Shown: piece after piece, positions 1-10,388 of the stretch
How the letters are laid out: every line of letters starts with the position of its first letter
Position numbering within the stretch: the first letter of the stretch is position 1
Source of the DNA: Brachyspira pilosicoli
GTDB taxonomy: Bacteria > Spirochaetota > Brachyspiria > Brachyspirales > Brachyspiraceae
Direction of reading: 5' to 3'
Assembly: GCF_036997485.1 (NCBI RefSeq)
Contig: NZ_JAWLPU010000001.1
Location: 1 to 64,000 of the forward strand
Length of the DNA: 64,000 nt
Program-made: the position numbers and the translations under genes
The notes under the pieces: generated by a model
Databases searched by the model: none
Told to the model about the DNA's origin: nothing
Seen by the model: the letters and a program-made list of their open reading frames with translations, nothing else

Positions 1-207
1 AAAGTAGTAATAATTTATCGTCTCAAGCTACTCGCCTAGCTAACGCACTTCCTACGGTCGCCCTAAAGGCCTCCCTCTGGTCGGGGTCACTCCGCTACTC
101 GCCGTAGGGGCTTTCCGCACGTCATAGCTTTGAACTACAGAATATGTAACAGTGTGCGGTTCATTATCGCATATTATGGAGCATAAGTTTTCGGAAATAG
201 ACTGCAT
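1..207. repeat. GC-rich intergenic repeat island
   Basis: This stretch is far more GC-rich than anything around it and has no convincing ORF. The 10-mer GCTACTCGCC occurs twice (27-36 and 94-103). CCGCAC at 115-120 faces GTGCGG at 154-159. The same CCGCAC/GTGCGG arm pair recurs in the window near 10.24, 29.54 and 60.35 kb, so I treat it as a member of a dispersed hairpin repeat family. Its function is unknown. Confidence 0.5.
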
Positions 208-1020
208 TTATTTTTCTACTGTTTTATTTGATTTTAATTTATTGTATTTTCTCTTAGTAACATAACCATTAATAATATTACCTTCATTATCTATAGTTTG
301 TACTTTATAATAATATTTAACCTCATCTATAATAGTTATATTATTAATAGTAGTTTGATTTATTATTTGAGAATTGGAATTAGCATTTTTTCTGACGGGC
401 AATAAAATAGTTAAATAAAATCCAACAATTGTTGTAAAAAGAAAAATTAATATTGCAGCTATGATAGGGTTTTTATAAGCCCATTTTTTATACACATCAA
501 ATAACTTTTGTTGCCTATTAAGTAATACAACATTTTCTTTATTTATTTCATATAAATCATTTTTGAACTCTTCAATTTCATTTTTATCAATATCTTTTAA
601 ATTTACATTTTCATCTTCTTCTAACTTTAAAAATACTTTATCAATGGAGTCAGAAAAAACTTTTTTGTAATTTAATTCAGGAATATTTTTAGATAGTTCT
701 TCATATTGTTTAAGAGCATCATGAAAACTATTAATAACATTAAAGCCCATAATCTTCTTATATTCTTTTTTATATAGTTTTTCATATTGTTTAAGAGCAT
801 CATGGAAACTATTAATAACATTAACCCCCATAATCTTCTTATATTCTTTTTTATGTAATTCCATAACATTACTAATAGCATTTGAAATTGAACATGAAGC
901 TGATTTTAATAAATCTGAATTGACAGATTGTAAAAAATAATTTGAAATATCTGGTAAAGTTTTATTTGCTTCTTTAAGTTGTTCAGATAATGAATTTGCA
1001 ATTAAATCTTTATTTTCCAT
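208..1020 (-). CDS. uncharacterised single-pass membrane protein with internal 27-residue duplication
   Basis: I do not recognise a family. The 270-residue protein is mostly charged and helical. Residues about 51-104 contain two near-identical 27-residue units (core KKEYKKIMG, then NVINSFHDALKQYE), encoded by an 81-bp tandem duplication. One strong membrane segment lies near residues 180-205 (core AAILIFLFTTIVGFY), followed by a short Asn/Thr/Ile-rich tail that could be extracytoplasmic. The start is supported by GGAG seven bases upstream. It lies downstream of a minus-strand terminator hairpin (1060-1092), so it probably has its own promoter or depends on read-through. Its position beside a restriction enzyme and tiny unknown genes suggests an accessory region. 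Confidence 0.6.
   Translation of the reverse strand: MENKDLIANSLSEQLKEANKTLPDISNYFLQSVNSDLLKSASCSISNAISNVMELHKKEYKKIMGVNVINSFHDALKQYEKLYKKEYKKIMGFNVINSFHDALKQYEELSKNIPELNYKKVFSDSIDKVFLKLEEDENVNLKDIDKNEIEEFKNDLYEINKENVVLLNRQQKLFDVYKKWAYKNPIIAAILIFLFTTIVGFYLTILLPVRKNANSNSQIINQTTINNITIIDEVKYYYKVQTIDNEGNIINGYVTKRKYNKLKSNKTVEK
701..862 (-). repeat. 81-bp tandem duplication (2 units) inside a coding region
   Basis: Units 701-781 and 782-862 are almost identical, differing at only a few bases (for example AAAGCCC versus AACCCCC). The unit is 27 codons, so the frame is kept and the protein gains one helical segment. The near identity suggests a recent event. Confidence 0.85.
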
Positions 1021-1059
1021 TTAATCTCCATTAACAATATTTTTAACTATATAAATAAA

Positions 1060-1092
1060 AATAGCCAAGCCCAGAAACTGAGCTTGACTATT
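1060..1092 (-). terminator. rho-independent terminator of the small-protein operon
   Basis: On the minus strand a 15-bp stem (AATAGTCAAGCTCAG, with two G-U pairs) encloses a 3-base loop and is followed by a T-rich tract. It sits just after the 54-residue gene and before the membrane-protein gene. Confidence 0.75.
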
Positions 1093-1103
1093 AAGAGAAG
1101 ATA

Positions 1104-1268
1104 TTATTTTTTATGTTTTGTAATATCTTTCAAAGTATATTTAGCACTTTTTCCATTTGATGGTGGAAATTTTTTATCTTTAACCATCGTAATTTCTAAA
1201 TTACTACTATTAACTTGATACTGACCACTAACTTCGCATTTTTGACCTGTATTAAATTTTTTATTCAT
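1104..1268 (-). CDS. 54-residue small protein, YjzC-like
   Basis: The reading frame is MNKKFNTGQK..., 54 residues, ending TKHKK. The pattern FNTGQKCEVSGQY, then DKKFPPSNGK and a final YTLKD, resembles the small YjzC-type family of unknown function (GEK..SGQY...KGEPFPP...Y.LVDPTKH, as I recall it). Its ATG overlaps the TGA of the preceding gene (ATGA), so translation is very probably coupled. It is followed directly by a strong terminator. No catalytic function can be assigned; the similarity is from memory and moderate. Confidence 0.6.
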   Translation of the reverse strand: MNKKFNTGQKCEVSGQYQVNSSNLEITMVKDKKFPPSNGKSAKYTLKDITKHKK

Positions 1269-1453
1269 TTTTTATTAATTCCTTTATTCTTTAAATTTTG
1301 TTCGAGTTGAGTATGAGTTTGGTAATTTCCTTTTTCTATCTCTTTTTTTACTATATCCGCATATTTTTTAGGATATTTACCTTGCTCATACTTAATCTCA
1401 TGTTTTTGTTTTTTATCTATAAATTTATCATCTCTAGCTTTGTTTTCTGCCAT
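1265..1453 (-). CDS. 62-residue lysine-rich small protein, unknown function
   Basis: The chosen start (MAENKARDDK) has a clear AAGGAG seven bases upstream; a longer version starting at 1489 lacks one. The protein is soluble, very rich in Lys and Glu, with a central KYPKKYADIVKKEIEKGNY segment likely to be helical. I do not recognise a family. Its stop overlaps the start of the next gene by four bases, forming a two-gene operon that ends at the hairpin at 1060-1092. Upstream lies a leader with two Shine-Dalgarno-preceded mini-ORFs. Confidence 0.6.
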   Translation of the reverse strand: MAENKARDDKFIDKKQKHEIKYEQGKYPKKYADIVKKEIEKGNYQTHTQLEQNLKNKGINKK

Positions 1454-1554
1454 ATTAAACTCCTTATATAGCATAATTATATAATACATTTTATACTAAC
1501 TAGTATAATTTTTAGTCAAAATGTATAAAATACTAAAAAAACTAACCTTGCATA

Positions 1555-1583
1555 TTGACATATATATGATTTATATATATAAT
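1555..1583 (+). promoter_or_regulatory. near-consensus sigma-70 promoter for the predicted small RNA
   Basis: TTGACA (1555-1560), a 17-base spacer, and TATAAT (1578-1583) form a perfect consensus pair on the plus strand, with the -10 inside an AT palindrome. No plus-strand protein gene follows; a terminator hairpin does, about 85 bases after the predicted start near 1590. Confidence 0.6.
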
Positions 1584-1589
1584 TATATA

Positions 1590-1718
1590 TATAAATCAGG
1601 GTGGTATTTTAATCATATAAATTCCTCCTTGAGAAAATAATATCCAATTTAAAATATTGGTAATTTCTTTTATTACGCACAATTAAAGTTTGGCGACCGT
1701 ATTGTGCGTAATTTTTTA
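1590..1718 (+). ncRNA. predicted small RNA with anti-Shine-Dalgarno stretch
   Basis: The unit is bounded by a consensus promoter and by an 11-bp perfect hairpin (TTACGCACAAT at 1673-1683, ATTGTGCGTAA at 1701-1711) followed by TTTTTTATTTT. It includes TTCCTCCTT (1622-1630), exactly complementary to a strong ribosome-binding site. The opposite strand carries such a site at the same place, in front of a six-codon ORF, so the RNA would be antisense to it; trans targets are also possible. No known RNA family is recognised. Confidence 0.5.
1596..1616 (-). other. six-codon mini-ORF (MIKIPP-stop) with perfect ribosome-binding site
   Basis: AAGGAGG lies seven bases before ATG, followed by five more codons and TGA, with Pro-Pro directly before the stop, a context known to slow ribosomes. 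A 28-base AT palindrome follows. It lies in the leader of the 62/54-residue operon and opposite the predicted small RNA. It may be a leader peptide; expression is unproven. Confidence 0.3.
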
Positions 1719-1743
1719 TTTTACATTTCATTATACATTCTTA

Positions 1744-1812
1744 TTAAAAAATAGCAAGTTTAAATCTCCATATTTTCGGATTTTTTTTCATAAAATTAAC
1801 TTTTTTCTTCAT
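1744..1812 (-). CDS. 22-residue basic mini-ORF in leader
   Basis: The ORF starts MKKKVNFMKKNPK and ends FKLAIF. AAGGAG sits a few bases upstream, and a promoter (TTGTAT, 16 bases, TATAAT; 1871-1844) predicts an mRNA start near 1837. The peptide is strongly basic with a hydrophobic tail. It could be a leader peptide or small toxin-like peptide; there is no family evidence. Confidence 0.3.
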   Translation of the reverse strand: MKKKVNFMKKNPKIWRFKLAIF

Positions 1813-1843
1813 AAAACTCCTTTTTTATTTCAAATATAAATAT

Positions 1844-1871
1844 ATTATAACATATTTTTAAAAAAATACAA
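1844..1871 (-). promoter_or_regulatory. predicted promoter of the small-protein leader/operon
   Basis: On the minus strand TTGTAT (1871-1866), a 16-base spacer and TATAAT (1849-1844) precede the 22-residue ORF by about 30 bases. Confidence 0.5.
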
Positions 1872-1981
1872 GTAAAATATATTTATTATAACTTTATTAT
1901 AAGTGAAACTTATAATAAATATAACCATTAATATTAATAAAAGTAAAATAAAAAATTAATTTTTTTTAGAAAAAATAAAAA

Positions 1982-2020
1982 AAACAAGGGAAGTAGCTCC
2001 CTTGTTTAAATAATTCGAGT
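1982..2020 (-). terminator. terminator of the restriction-modification gene
   Basis: The 10-bp stem AAACAAGGGA/TCCCTTGTTT (1982-1991, 1998-2007) encloses a 6-base loop. Read on the minus strand it is followed by a run of T. It lies about 45 bases after the stop of the gene ending at 2052. Confidence 0.8.
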
Positions 2021-2051
2021 TATCAAAACCTAAACTATAAAATTATCATTT

Positions 2052-4871
2052 TTAGTTATCACCCTCTACAATCTTAATATCACTTTCATCTAAATTATAA
2101 ATTTTATAGACTAAACTATCTATTTGCCTATCTATTGCATTAATCTGCCTGTTAATCATAGTGATAGAATTAGGATTTTTCTCAGCGGACAACTTTTTGT
2201 TTAAAGTGATGATGTTGTCAACAAGCGTAACGATTTTGTCATGCATTTCCCTGTCTTGTGTATTAGACATATCTAATAATGGTATAGGTATTGATTCTAA
2301 TTGATTTTTTTGTATATGGGGAAATAAGGTATCATCATTAACATAGATATTTTTAAACCAAAAATTTACTACTTTTGAATTTAAAACCGCTAACAAATAA
2401 TTAATATTACTTTCATCAATTATATGAACATTATAAACTACATTAGTATTACAATAACCTACTTCATCTAAAGCAAATTCTATATTATTAGATACAAATT
2501 TTGTTACCATTTTAGGCACTTTAGTAAATATCTCTTCTCTCTTAAAAATTTTTGATTCATTTTTAAAATCTGGATGCACATAATATTCGCCCTCTGTTAT
2601 AACATATCTACTAATATTTTCACCTCGTATCATTTTATATTTACTTTTTTCTTTATTAATCTTCTCATTATTAAAACCGCACTCAAAACCTCTAATAATA
2701 TCACAATGTGAGCCTAATTTTGAATAATTAGATAATTCTATTTTATTAATCAAATTAATATTATTTTCTTTTAATAAAAATGGGAATAAATTAAATGGCA
2801 TATTATCTACAAATTTTATGTCTATATCCTGAAAATAATTATATATACCTTTTTTAAACATTCCTACTTTTACCTTTGAATTTTTATTTGATTTAGAACA
2901 TATTATTATATTAGCCTCTACTGAAGCACCTAAAAAAGGTTTTTCAGCATCAATATATCCTGTTATATGGAAATTATCTATATAAAATTTTCTTAACTCT
3001 TTAAAGTTTTCATTAGTGGCTAATCTTTTAGGAAGTATAAAACTGTATATACCATTTTCATTTAATAATTTATATGATAACTCTGTAAATAAAGAATATA
3101 AATCATATTGACCAACTGCAAGAGTAAATTTATTTTTAAAATATTCTTTAAATAAATTATTAAAATCTACAGTTCTGATACTTACATACGGCGGATTGCC
3201 TATCACTATATCAAAGCCGCCGCCTTTAAAAATATTTTTAAATTCGTCTTCCCAATCAAAACAATTTATTTTATATTGCGTCTCCTCATCAAAATCAAGC
3301 ATCGACTGGCTTTCATAAAAATCATTGCCTATCAAACTGTTCCCGCACTTGATGTTGTCCTCCAATGACGGTAAAGCCCGCTCATTAAATAAATCCTGAT
3401 TGTTCTGTATTGACGCTGGGCTCTCCCCCTCCAAACATTTCATTAGTAGCGATAATTTCGTTACCTCTACCGCATTGCTGTCTATGTCCACACCAAATAT
3501 GTTGTTGCGTAATATCTGCTTCTTTATCCAAATTGTTAAATCCCCATTCTCCTTTATTACATCTTCTTTCACCCCCTTAAACTTCGCCCTGTCCTTTATC
3601 TTGTTGTAATATTCTATATGATAATTAAGTAAATATTTATACGCCCCAAGTAAAAAACTGCCGCTACCGCAAGCAGGGTCCAATATCTTTATATTGGCTA
3701 TCTCCTCTGGCTTCTTACCCTTTATCGCCTCCCCAACCGTATTCGCTACTATATAATCTACTATATACTCTGGTGTATAATAAACCCCTCCTGCCTTACG
3801 CACCTCTGGTTTTAATTCTATCTTTGCACTATGGTTCTTACCTATAGTGATAGTTTTGCCGAGAAACTGCTCATAAGCATTCCCTATTATCTCAACCGAT
3901 ATCACAGAAAACTCATAAGGACTCAAAGGATAATAAAGCTCATTAATAATCTCTTTTATCACCTTATTATCAATCACAATACTGCTGCTAATACTGTCTT
4001 TAGAGAAATCAAACAGCCCGGAATTATACCTACCGTCAGCATGTTCAAAAACTCTTAAAAGATTGCTGTAAAAATTGTCATTTTTGTTTTCACAAGTTTT
4101 TTTCAAATCGCCATACTCTTCGATACCTCTGTCCTCAGCGGCCCTCAAAAATATAATTCTGTCAATAATCTGCTGCACTGCATAATTCAAATCACGTACA
4201 GATAAATCTTTGTTTAATTTAGATATATTAGAAGCGAGTTTAGTACGTAGATTGTCAAGGGTGATTAAAAAATCTATATCAACGCTTTCAGTACCTTTTT
4301 TGTTAGAAGTACCAGCAATATATTTTTCAAGGGAGCCCTGTTCAATTTTTTCTTTGTTAAGTATCTCATAAAGAAAATCGAATTTTTTTAAATAATCCTC
4401 AAAATGAATATATTCAATTCTTGCAGTAGAGGCCTTATCATTAACATTAGGTTTTCTGGTGCAATCATAAATAGCAAGTTCTTCAAAATCTGTGAGGAAA
4501 CTAATCCCGAGCTTTGCACTCCAACCATACCTCCTAAGCTGGAAAGCAGGTAAACTGTCCTCTTTGAGATTAACACCTGGCTTTTTAGCCTCAACAAAGA
4601 AAACCCTATTCCCCCCAATACGAAATGCATAATCAGGAGCTTTAGTTTCTTTCCCAACTTTAACTTTATCCTCATGAATTACATCACGATAAGTTTGCGA
4701 TTTCCCCGCCCTGTTAGACACATCCCAACCGAACGCCTCAAAGAACGGATCCAAAAAATCCCTTCTAGTTTCCGTTTCATTATAATTTTTATTAGTATAT
4801 TGTTCTCTGTTATTTCTAAACTTAATAACAAGCTCTTCAACTTTTTTATAAACTTCATCTTTGCTATGCAT
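2052..4871 (-). CDS. type IIG-like fused restriction endonuclease and N6-adenine methyltransferase
   Basis: This single-chain enzyme should cut and methylate DNA at the same site. An N-terminal nuclease region carries a PD-(D/E)xK signature (PDY at 79-81, EAK at 94-96). The central methylase has the SAM motif DPACGSGSF (D398 onward) preceded by YYTPEYIV, and the catalytic NPPYV (N559 onward). The C-terminal 250 residues probably form the target-recognition region and end in a coiled-coil-like segment. The start MHSKDEV is chosen because GGGGGAG lies a few bases upstream; a longer frame reaching 4937 lacks such a site. At 939 residues it fits the Eco57I-like/type IIG group. No separate specificity subunit is adjacent, as expected. 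Recognition sequence unknown. Confidence 0.85.
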   Translation of the reverse strand: MHSKDEVYKKVEELVIKFRNNREQYTNKNYNETETRRDFLDPFFEAFGWDVSNRAGKSQTYRDVIHEDKVKVGKETKAPDYAFRIGGNRVFFVEAKKPGVNLKEDSLPAFQLRRYGWSAKLGISFLTDFEELAIYDCTRKPNVNDKASTARIEYIHFEDYLKKFDFLYEILNKEKIEQGSLEKYIAGTSNKKGTESVDIDFLITLDNLRTKLASNISKLNKDLSVRDLNYAVQQIIDRIIFLRAAEDRGIEEYGDLKKTCENKNDNFYSNLLRVFEHADGRYNSGLFDFSKDSISSSIVIDNKVIKEIINELYYPLSPYEFSVISVEIIGNAYEQFLGKTITIGKNHSAKIELKPEVRKAGGVYYTPEYIVDYIVANTVGEAIKGKKPEEIANIKILDPACGSGSFLLGAYKYLLNYHIEYYNKIKDRAKFKGVKEDVIKENGDLTIWIKKQILRNNIFGVDIDSNAVEVTKLSLLMKCLEGESPASIQNNQDLFNERALPSLEDNIKCGNSLIGNDFYESQSMLDFDEETQYKINCFDWEDEFKNIFKGGGFDIVIGNPPYVSIRTVDFNNLFKEYFKNKFTLAVGQYDLYSLFTELSYKLLNENGIYSFILPKRLATNENFKELRKFYIDNFHITGYIDAEKPFLGASVEANIIICSKSNKNSKVKVGMFKKGIYNYFQDIDIKFVDNMPFNLFPFLLKENNINLINKIELSNYSKLGSHCDIIRGFECGFNNEKINKEKSKYKMIRGENISRYVITEGEYYVHPDFKNESKIFKREEIFTKVPKMVTKFVSNNIEFALDEVGYCNTNVVYNVHIIDESNINYLLAVLNSKVVNFWFKNIYVNDDTLFPHIQKNQLESIPIPLLDMSNTQDREMHDKIVTLVDNIITLNKKLSAEKNPNSITMINRQINAIDRQIDSLVYKIYNLDESDIKIVEGDN

Positions 4872-5050
4872 AAAAATACTCCCCCAATTACTTACATAAG
4901 AAAATATTAATAAAAAAATATTGATTGTAAAAAACAATTTTGTTATTTTTACATAGTATAAGTAATTTTTTTTAATTATTCAATGAAAGAGAGAATTTTT
5001 TATATAATATTTTAAAAGATAAAAAATAACAAATATAAATGAGTATACAA

Positions 5051-5090
5051 AAAAAGCGAAAGATTATTTTTATCTAACCTTTCGCTTTTT
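5051..5090 (-). terminator. terminator after PTS IIB gene
   Basis: A 12-bp perfect stem (AAAAAGCGAAAG / CTTTCGCTTTTT) separated by 16 bases lies just downstream of the gene ending at 5109, with the T-run in the distal arm. Confidence 0.75.
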
Positions 5091-5108
5091 AAAACCTATA
5101 AAAAATTA

Positions 5109-5411
5109 TTATAATTTTTTTAATTCTTCCAAATTTCCTGAATCTATAATCTGTCTTTTAAACTCTTCTTCAGACAATATATTTTTGATTCCTATAATTT
5201 TACTATCATCTTTCACAGCTTCTTTTACTTTTTCTAAAAAAGCAAAAGGGCAAAATATTAAATTATATTCATCTATCTTATTGTTTTGCAAATCAGAATG
5301 TTCTATTTGAGCATCTTTTATATCAAAACTTTCTAAAACTCTTTTAATTTTTTCTACCATCATTAAACTAGTTCCAGAACCATTAGCACAAATTGCAAGC
5401 ACTTTTAACAT
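5109..5411 (-). CDS. stand-alone PTS EIIB subunit (PTS_IIB, ascorbate/galactitol-like)
   Basis: The 100-residue protein begins MLKVLAICANGSGTSLMM, the phosphocysteine loop of lactose/ascorbate/galactitol-type IIB domains, with Cys8 the probable phosphorylation site. The fold length matches an isolated IIB domain. No IIA, IIC or sugar-processing gene is nearby. It lies 26 bases downstream of a flavoprotein gene and should be co-transcribed with it, ending at the hairpin 5051-5090. It may serve a distant permease or have a regulatory role. Family call is good, substrate unknown. Confidence 0.75.
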   Translation of the reverse strand: MLKVLAICANGSGTSLMMVEKIKRVLESFDIKDAQIEHSDLQNNKIDEYNLIFCPFAFLEKVKEAVKDDSKIIGIKNILSEEEFKRQIIDSGNLEELKKL

Positions 5412-5437
5412 TTTTATTTATACTCCTTCTAACAAAA

Positions 5438-6400
5438 TTATTTTTTCATTAATTCATCTACATACTTAACTATATCAAATCCAGCATTCAAAGCCTTAGC
5501 AATAGAACCTCCAGATTTATATAATATATCTCCAGCTATAAATAAGTTTTTAACAGAGCTTTCATGTTTATCATTAACTATAGGCACTCCGCTTTCATCT
5601 AACTCTATATCACACCTCTTTAAGAAATCTATTGGAGCAACTCCTCCTAAAGCATATATTACTCTGTCATAAGTATCATCAGCACCATCAGCATAATGAA
5701 CTAATACTTTTCCATTACTGTCTTCTATAGATTTAATATCAACACCTAATCTTGGCTTTACTTTACCGCTCGCTATATCTTCTTTAATAGTTTCTAAGTT
5801 CTTTTCATTAGGTCTTGTAAATTCAGCCTTTCTGTAATTGATTGTAACATCATTATCCTTACCTAAAAGATAAGCATACTCAACAGCAGAGTTTCCTCCG
5901 CCAACTACTAATACTTTTTCGTTTTCTTTGCATTTGTAAATATTAAAGTTTACAACGTTGTTCAAACTAGGCGGTATATTATAATCAGGTCTATTAGGTC
6001 TTCCCATCTTACCAATAGAAGCTACAACATATTTAGCAGTATAAGTTTTATTATCAACAGTATTAACTTCTAAATATTCACCATTCTTTTTAATAGATTC
6101 AACTTCAGTATTAAACATAGCTTCAATGTAGTTTCCAAACAAACATTCACTAAATAAATCTAATACATCTCCTTTAGTTGCAGTTTCAAATTTAATGTTG
6201 CCTTTCAAATCTAAAGCTTCACCTTTATAATCTTTGTCTACTCTTTTATCATCTTTATAAAACTTTCTAATAGTAGTAGAGTGATTATCACCTTTTTCTA
6301 TAAGAAGCACTTTTTTCATTTGAAGTATAGCAGCCTCAACAGCAGCAGCAATTCCGCCCGGGCCGCCTCCTACTATAATTAAATCATATATATTATCCAT
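5438..6400 (-). CDS. FAD/NAD(P)H oxidoreductase, thioredoxin-reductase-like without CxxC
   Basis: The FAD motif GGGPGGIAAA (11-20) and the NAD(P) motif GGGNSAVE (167-174) place it in the thioredoxin reductase/YpdA-type two-dinucleotide-fold family. The tail FIAGDILYKSGGSIAKAL is the FAD-closing signature. The redox CxxC of true thioredoxin reductase is absent; the authentic enzyme is the separate gene at 22764-23720. It may instead act on ferredoxin or a low-molecular-weight disulfide, as proposed for YpdA-like proteins. A Shine-Dalgarno AGGAGG precedes the ATG. It is the first gene of a two-gene unit with PTS IIB. Confidence 0.75.
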   Translation of the reverse strand: MDNIYDLIIVGGGPGGIAAAVEAAILQMKKVLLIEKGDNHSTTIRKFYKDDKRVDKDYKGEALDLKGNIKFETATKGDVLDLFSECLFGNYIEAMFNTEVESIKKNGEYLEVNTVDNKTYTAKYVVASIGKMGRPNRPDYNIPPSLNNVVNFNIYKCKENEKVLVVGGGNSAVEYAYLLGKDNDVTINYRKAEFTRPNEKNLETIKEDIASGKVKPRLGVDIKSIEDSNGKVLVHYADGADDTYDRVIYALGGVAPIDFLKRCDIELDESGVPIVNDKHESSVKNLFIAGDILYKSGGSIAKALNAGFDIVKYVDELMKK

Positions 6401-6811
6401 AATTTTACCTCCTTAAATAAAATATATATATCTTTAACATGTAAAATCAATTATTAGTATGAAATATTATAAAATAAATGTTAGAAAAGTCAAACAGTTT
6501 TATATACTAAAAAATTAAAAAGTTTTTTATTTATATCTATTATTATCACTTCCCTACAGCTATTTTATTTATACAAAATAATATATATATTTTTTGAATA
6601 TGCTTTACAAAAGACTGTGTTTTTAATTAAAATAATAATATTATATAAATCTTATAAATATATAAAGATAAAATATTTATATATTGCTAAACCTGTCATA
6701 AAAATACAACTTTTACAAAGTATACACTATGAGCTAAGAAATCACTTTTAGATATATAACACTATGTAAAAGTTTAACAAATTACAAAATATAAGTTATT
6801 TAGTTATAAAA
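6401..6811. other. AT-rich intergenic region, no gene seen
   Basis: Both flanking genes are on the minus strand, so this holds the gyrB 3' end and the promoter of the flavoprotein. A loose inverted repeat (AACTTTTAC near 6708, GTAAAAGTT near 6767) may act as the gyrB terminator. I found no ribosome-site-preceded ORF here. Confidence 0.5.
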
Positions 6812-8740
<1,929 letters not shown>

Positions 8741-8834
8741 TCAATACTTAATTAAATTTTAATTGATATATTATACACCTATTTTAATATAATTACAATT
8801 AGGAAATGTTAGAGAGTTCTAATTATTTGAGTAT

Positions 8835-9878
8835 TTAGTGTATGGGTTCAACGGCAATTTTTATGCAATTATCCTCTTTTTTATCAAATATCTCATAGCC
8901 TCTTAATATATTATCTAGTTTTATAGTATGAGTGATGAGAAAATCAGTATTTAACTTGCCTTGAGATATTAGCTGTAAGATTTCATCACTATGAACAGCA
9001 TCAACACCGCCTGTTTTGAATATCAAGTTTTTTCCATACATTATATTTAACGGAAGTATCTGAGGCTTTTCATACATTGCAACTAATGCTACAACAGAAT
9101 TAGGCCTTGCAATTCTCCAAGCTAAGTCGAATGTATTTTCTCCTCCTGCTGCCTCTATTGTGCCGTCAGAAAGTTTTCCAGCATTTATATCTTTTATATA
9201 TTCTTCTATATTGCTAACTTTATTAGGATTAATAAAAAAGTCTGCTAAATTGTTTGTTTTTGCGATGTTTAATCTATCTTCATTTATATCTATTGCTATA
9301 ATTTTTTTTGCTCCAAAAGCCCTCGCACTCATCATAGCACAAAGCCCCACTGGTCCAGCACCTATTACAGCAACAGTATCATTATTTTTTATATCGCAAA
9401 GCTCAGCACCAAAATATCCGCTTGCCAAAATATCTCCTACAAATAATGCATTTTTGTATGTAACATTTTGAGGAATTATATTTAATGACATATCAGCAAA
9501 AGGCACTCTCACATATTCAGCCTGACAGCCATTAATGCGGCAGCCTATCTCCCAGCCTCCTTTTTCGCAGTTGTTTATAAAGCCATTTTTGCAATAAAAA
9601 CATTCTCCGCAAAAAGTTATGCAGTTGGCAGATACTCTGTCTCCTTTCTTTAACTTTCTTACATCGCTTCCAACTTCTACTACTTCGCCCACAAATTCAT
9701 GCCCAAGCACTATATTTTTATTTGCTCTCGGTACTTGACCATTTATTATATGAAAGTCGCTTGTGCATATACTTGATAATTGTACTTTTACTATAGCGTC
9801 TTTACTGTCTATAATCTTTGGATTTTCTATTTCCTTTAATTCTATTTTTTTATCTCCAATATAAACTAAAGCTTTCAT
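8835..9878 (-). CDS. zinc-dependent medium-chain alcohol dehydrogenase
   Basis: This 347-residue MDR-family enzyme oxidises or reduces an alcohol/aldehyde with NAD(P). The catalytic zinc ligands are Cys38 and the GHE pair (His60, Glu61). The structural zinc cysteines are C90, C93, C96 and C104. The nucleotide fold carries GAGPVG. The sequence resembles alcohol, isopropanol and threonine dehydrogenases; the substrate cannot be fixed. TAGGAA precedes the ATG. It stands alone between gyrB and a repeat region. A fermentative role in alcohol formation is plausible. Confidence 0.85.
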   Translation of the reverse strand: MKALVYIGDKKIELKEIENPKIIDSKDAIVKVQLSSICTSDFHIINGQVPRANKNIVLGHEFVGEVVEVGSDVRKLKKGDRVSANCITFCGECFYCKNGFINNCEKGGWEIGCRINGCQAEYVRVPFADMSLNIIPQNVTYKNALFVGDILASGYFGAELCDIKNNDTVAVIGAGPVGLCAMMSARAFGAKKIIAIDINEDRLNIAKTNNLADFFINPNKVSNIEEYIKDINAGKLSDGTIEAAGGENTFDLAWRIARPNSVVALVAMYEKPQILPLNIMYGKNLIFKTGGVDAVHSDEILQLISQGKLNTDFLITHTIKLDNILRGYEIFDKKEDNCIKIAVEPIH

Positions 9879-9959
9879 TTTTATTCCTAAAGTTTTTAAT
9901 AGTTATAATAAGTATATACTAAAAAATTATATTTTGTAAAAAATATTAAGCTAAAACAT

Positions 9960-10330
9960 TTGCACTTTTTGCAACTTTTTGTGGCGGGAAAAAGTTGAAT
10001 AAAAATAAGAACATAAATTATAGTTGTTTAATAGATACTAAAAAAATTTTATTTTTTTTATTATTTGCGGGGACTAGTCCCCGCACCCCCAGTTCTTTTG
10101 CCGACGCTCTGCGTGCCTGCGGCAAGGCACCTACTCGGTATTGGTATAAAAGAACCTTATATCCTTCAGATACGCTTCGCGAAGAACTGCATTTTTATTA
10201 TAAATTTCATAATTTAATTGTACATTAAAAGGCACTCCCCGCACGACTAAGAAGTTATAATTAAAGCATAGCATTACCGTGCGGCAAGGTGGTACAGCTC
10301 GTACGCGGAAAAAAGTTGAATAAAAAAATT
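9960..10330. repeat. composite of Brachyspira-type intergenic repeats
   Basis: GC-rich blocks sit in AT-rich sequence. They include GGGGACTAGTCCCC (10070-10083, palindromic), an AGTTCTTTTGCCGACG block, and a hairpin with arms CCGCACG (10239-10245) and CGTGCGG (10278-10284). AAAAGTTGAATAAAAA occurs at both ends. Related pieces recur near 31.05, 41.1 and 57.5-58.2 kb. A frame of 77 codons crosses it but looks repeat-derived. Confidence 0.6.
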
Positions 10331-10388
10331 ATAAAAAAATTATAAAAAAATATAAATATAATTGTATAGATATATCAACATTTATTTT

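Noticed and set aside
2052-4871. Split into separate restriction and methylase genes
   Set aside because: One uninterrupted frame carries both nuclease and methylase motifs, as in type IIG enzymes.
9995-10228. 77-codon plus-strand frame
   Set aside because: It runs through GC-rich repeat sequence also found elsewhere, lacks a ribosome site and has no protein-like pattern.
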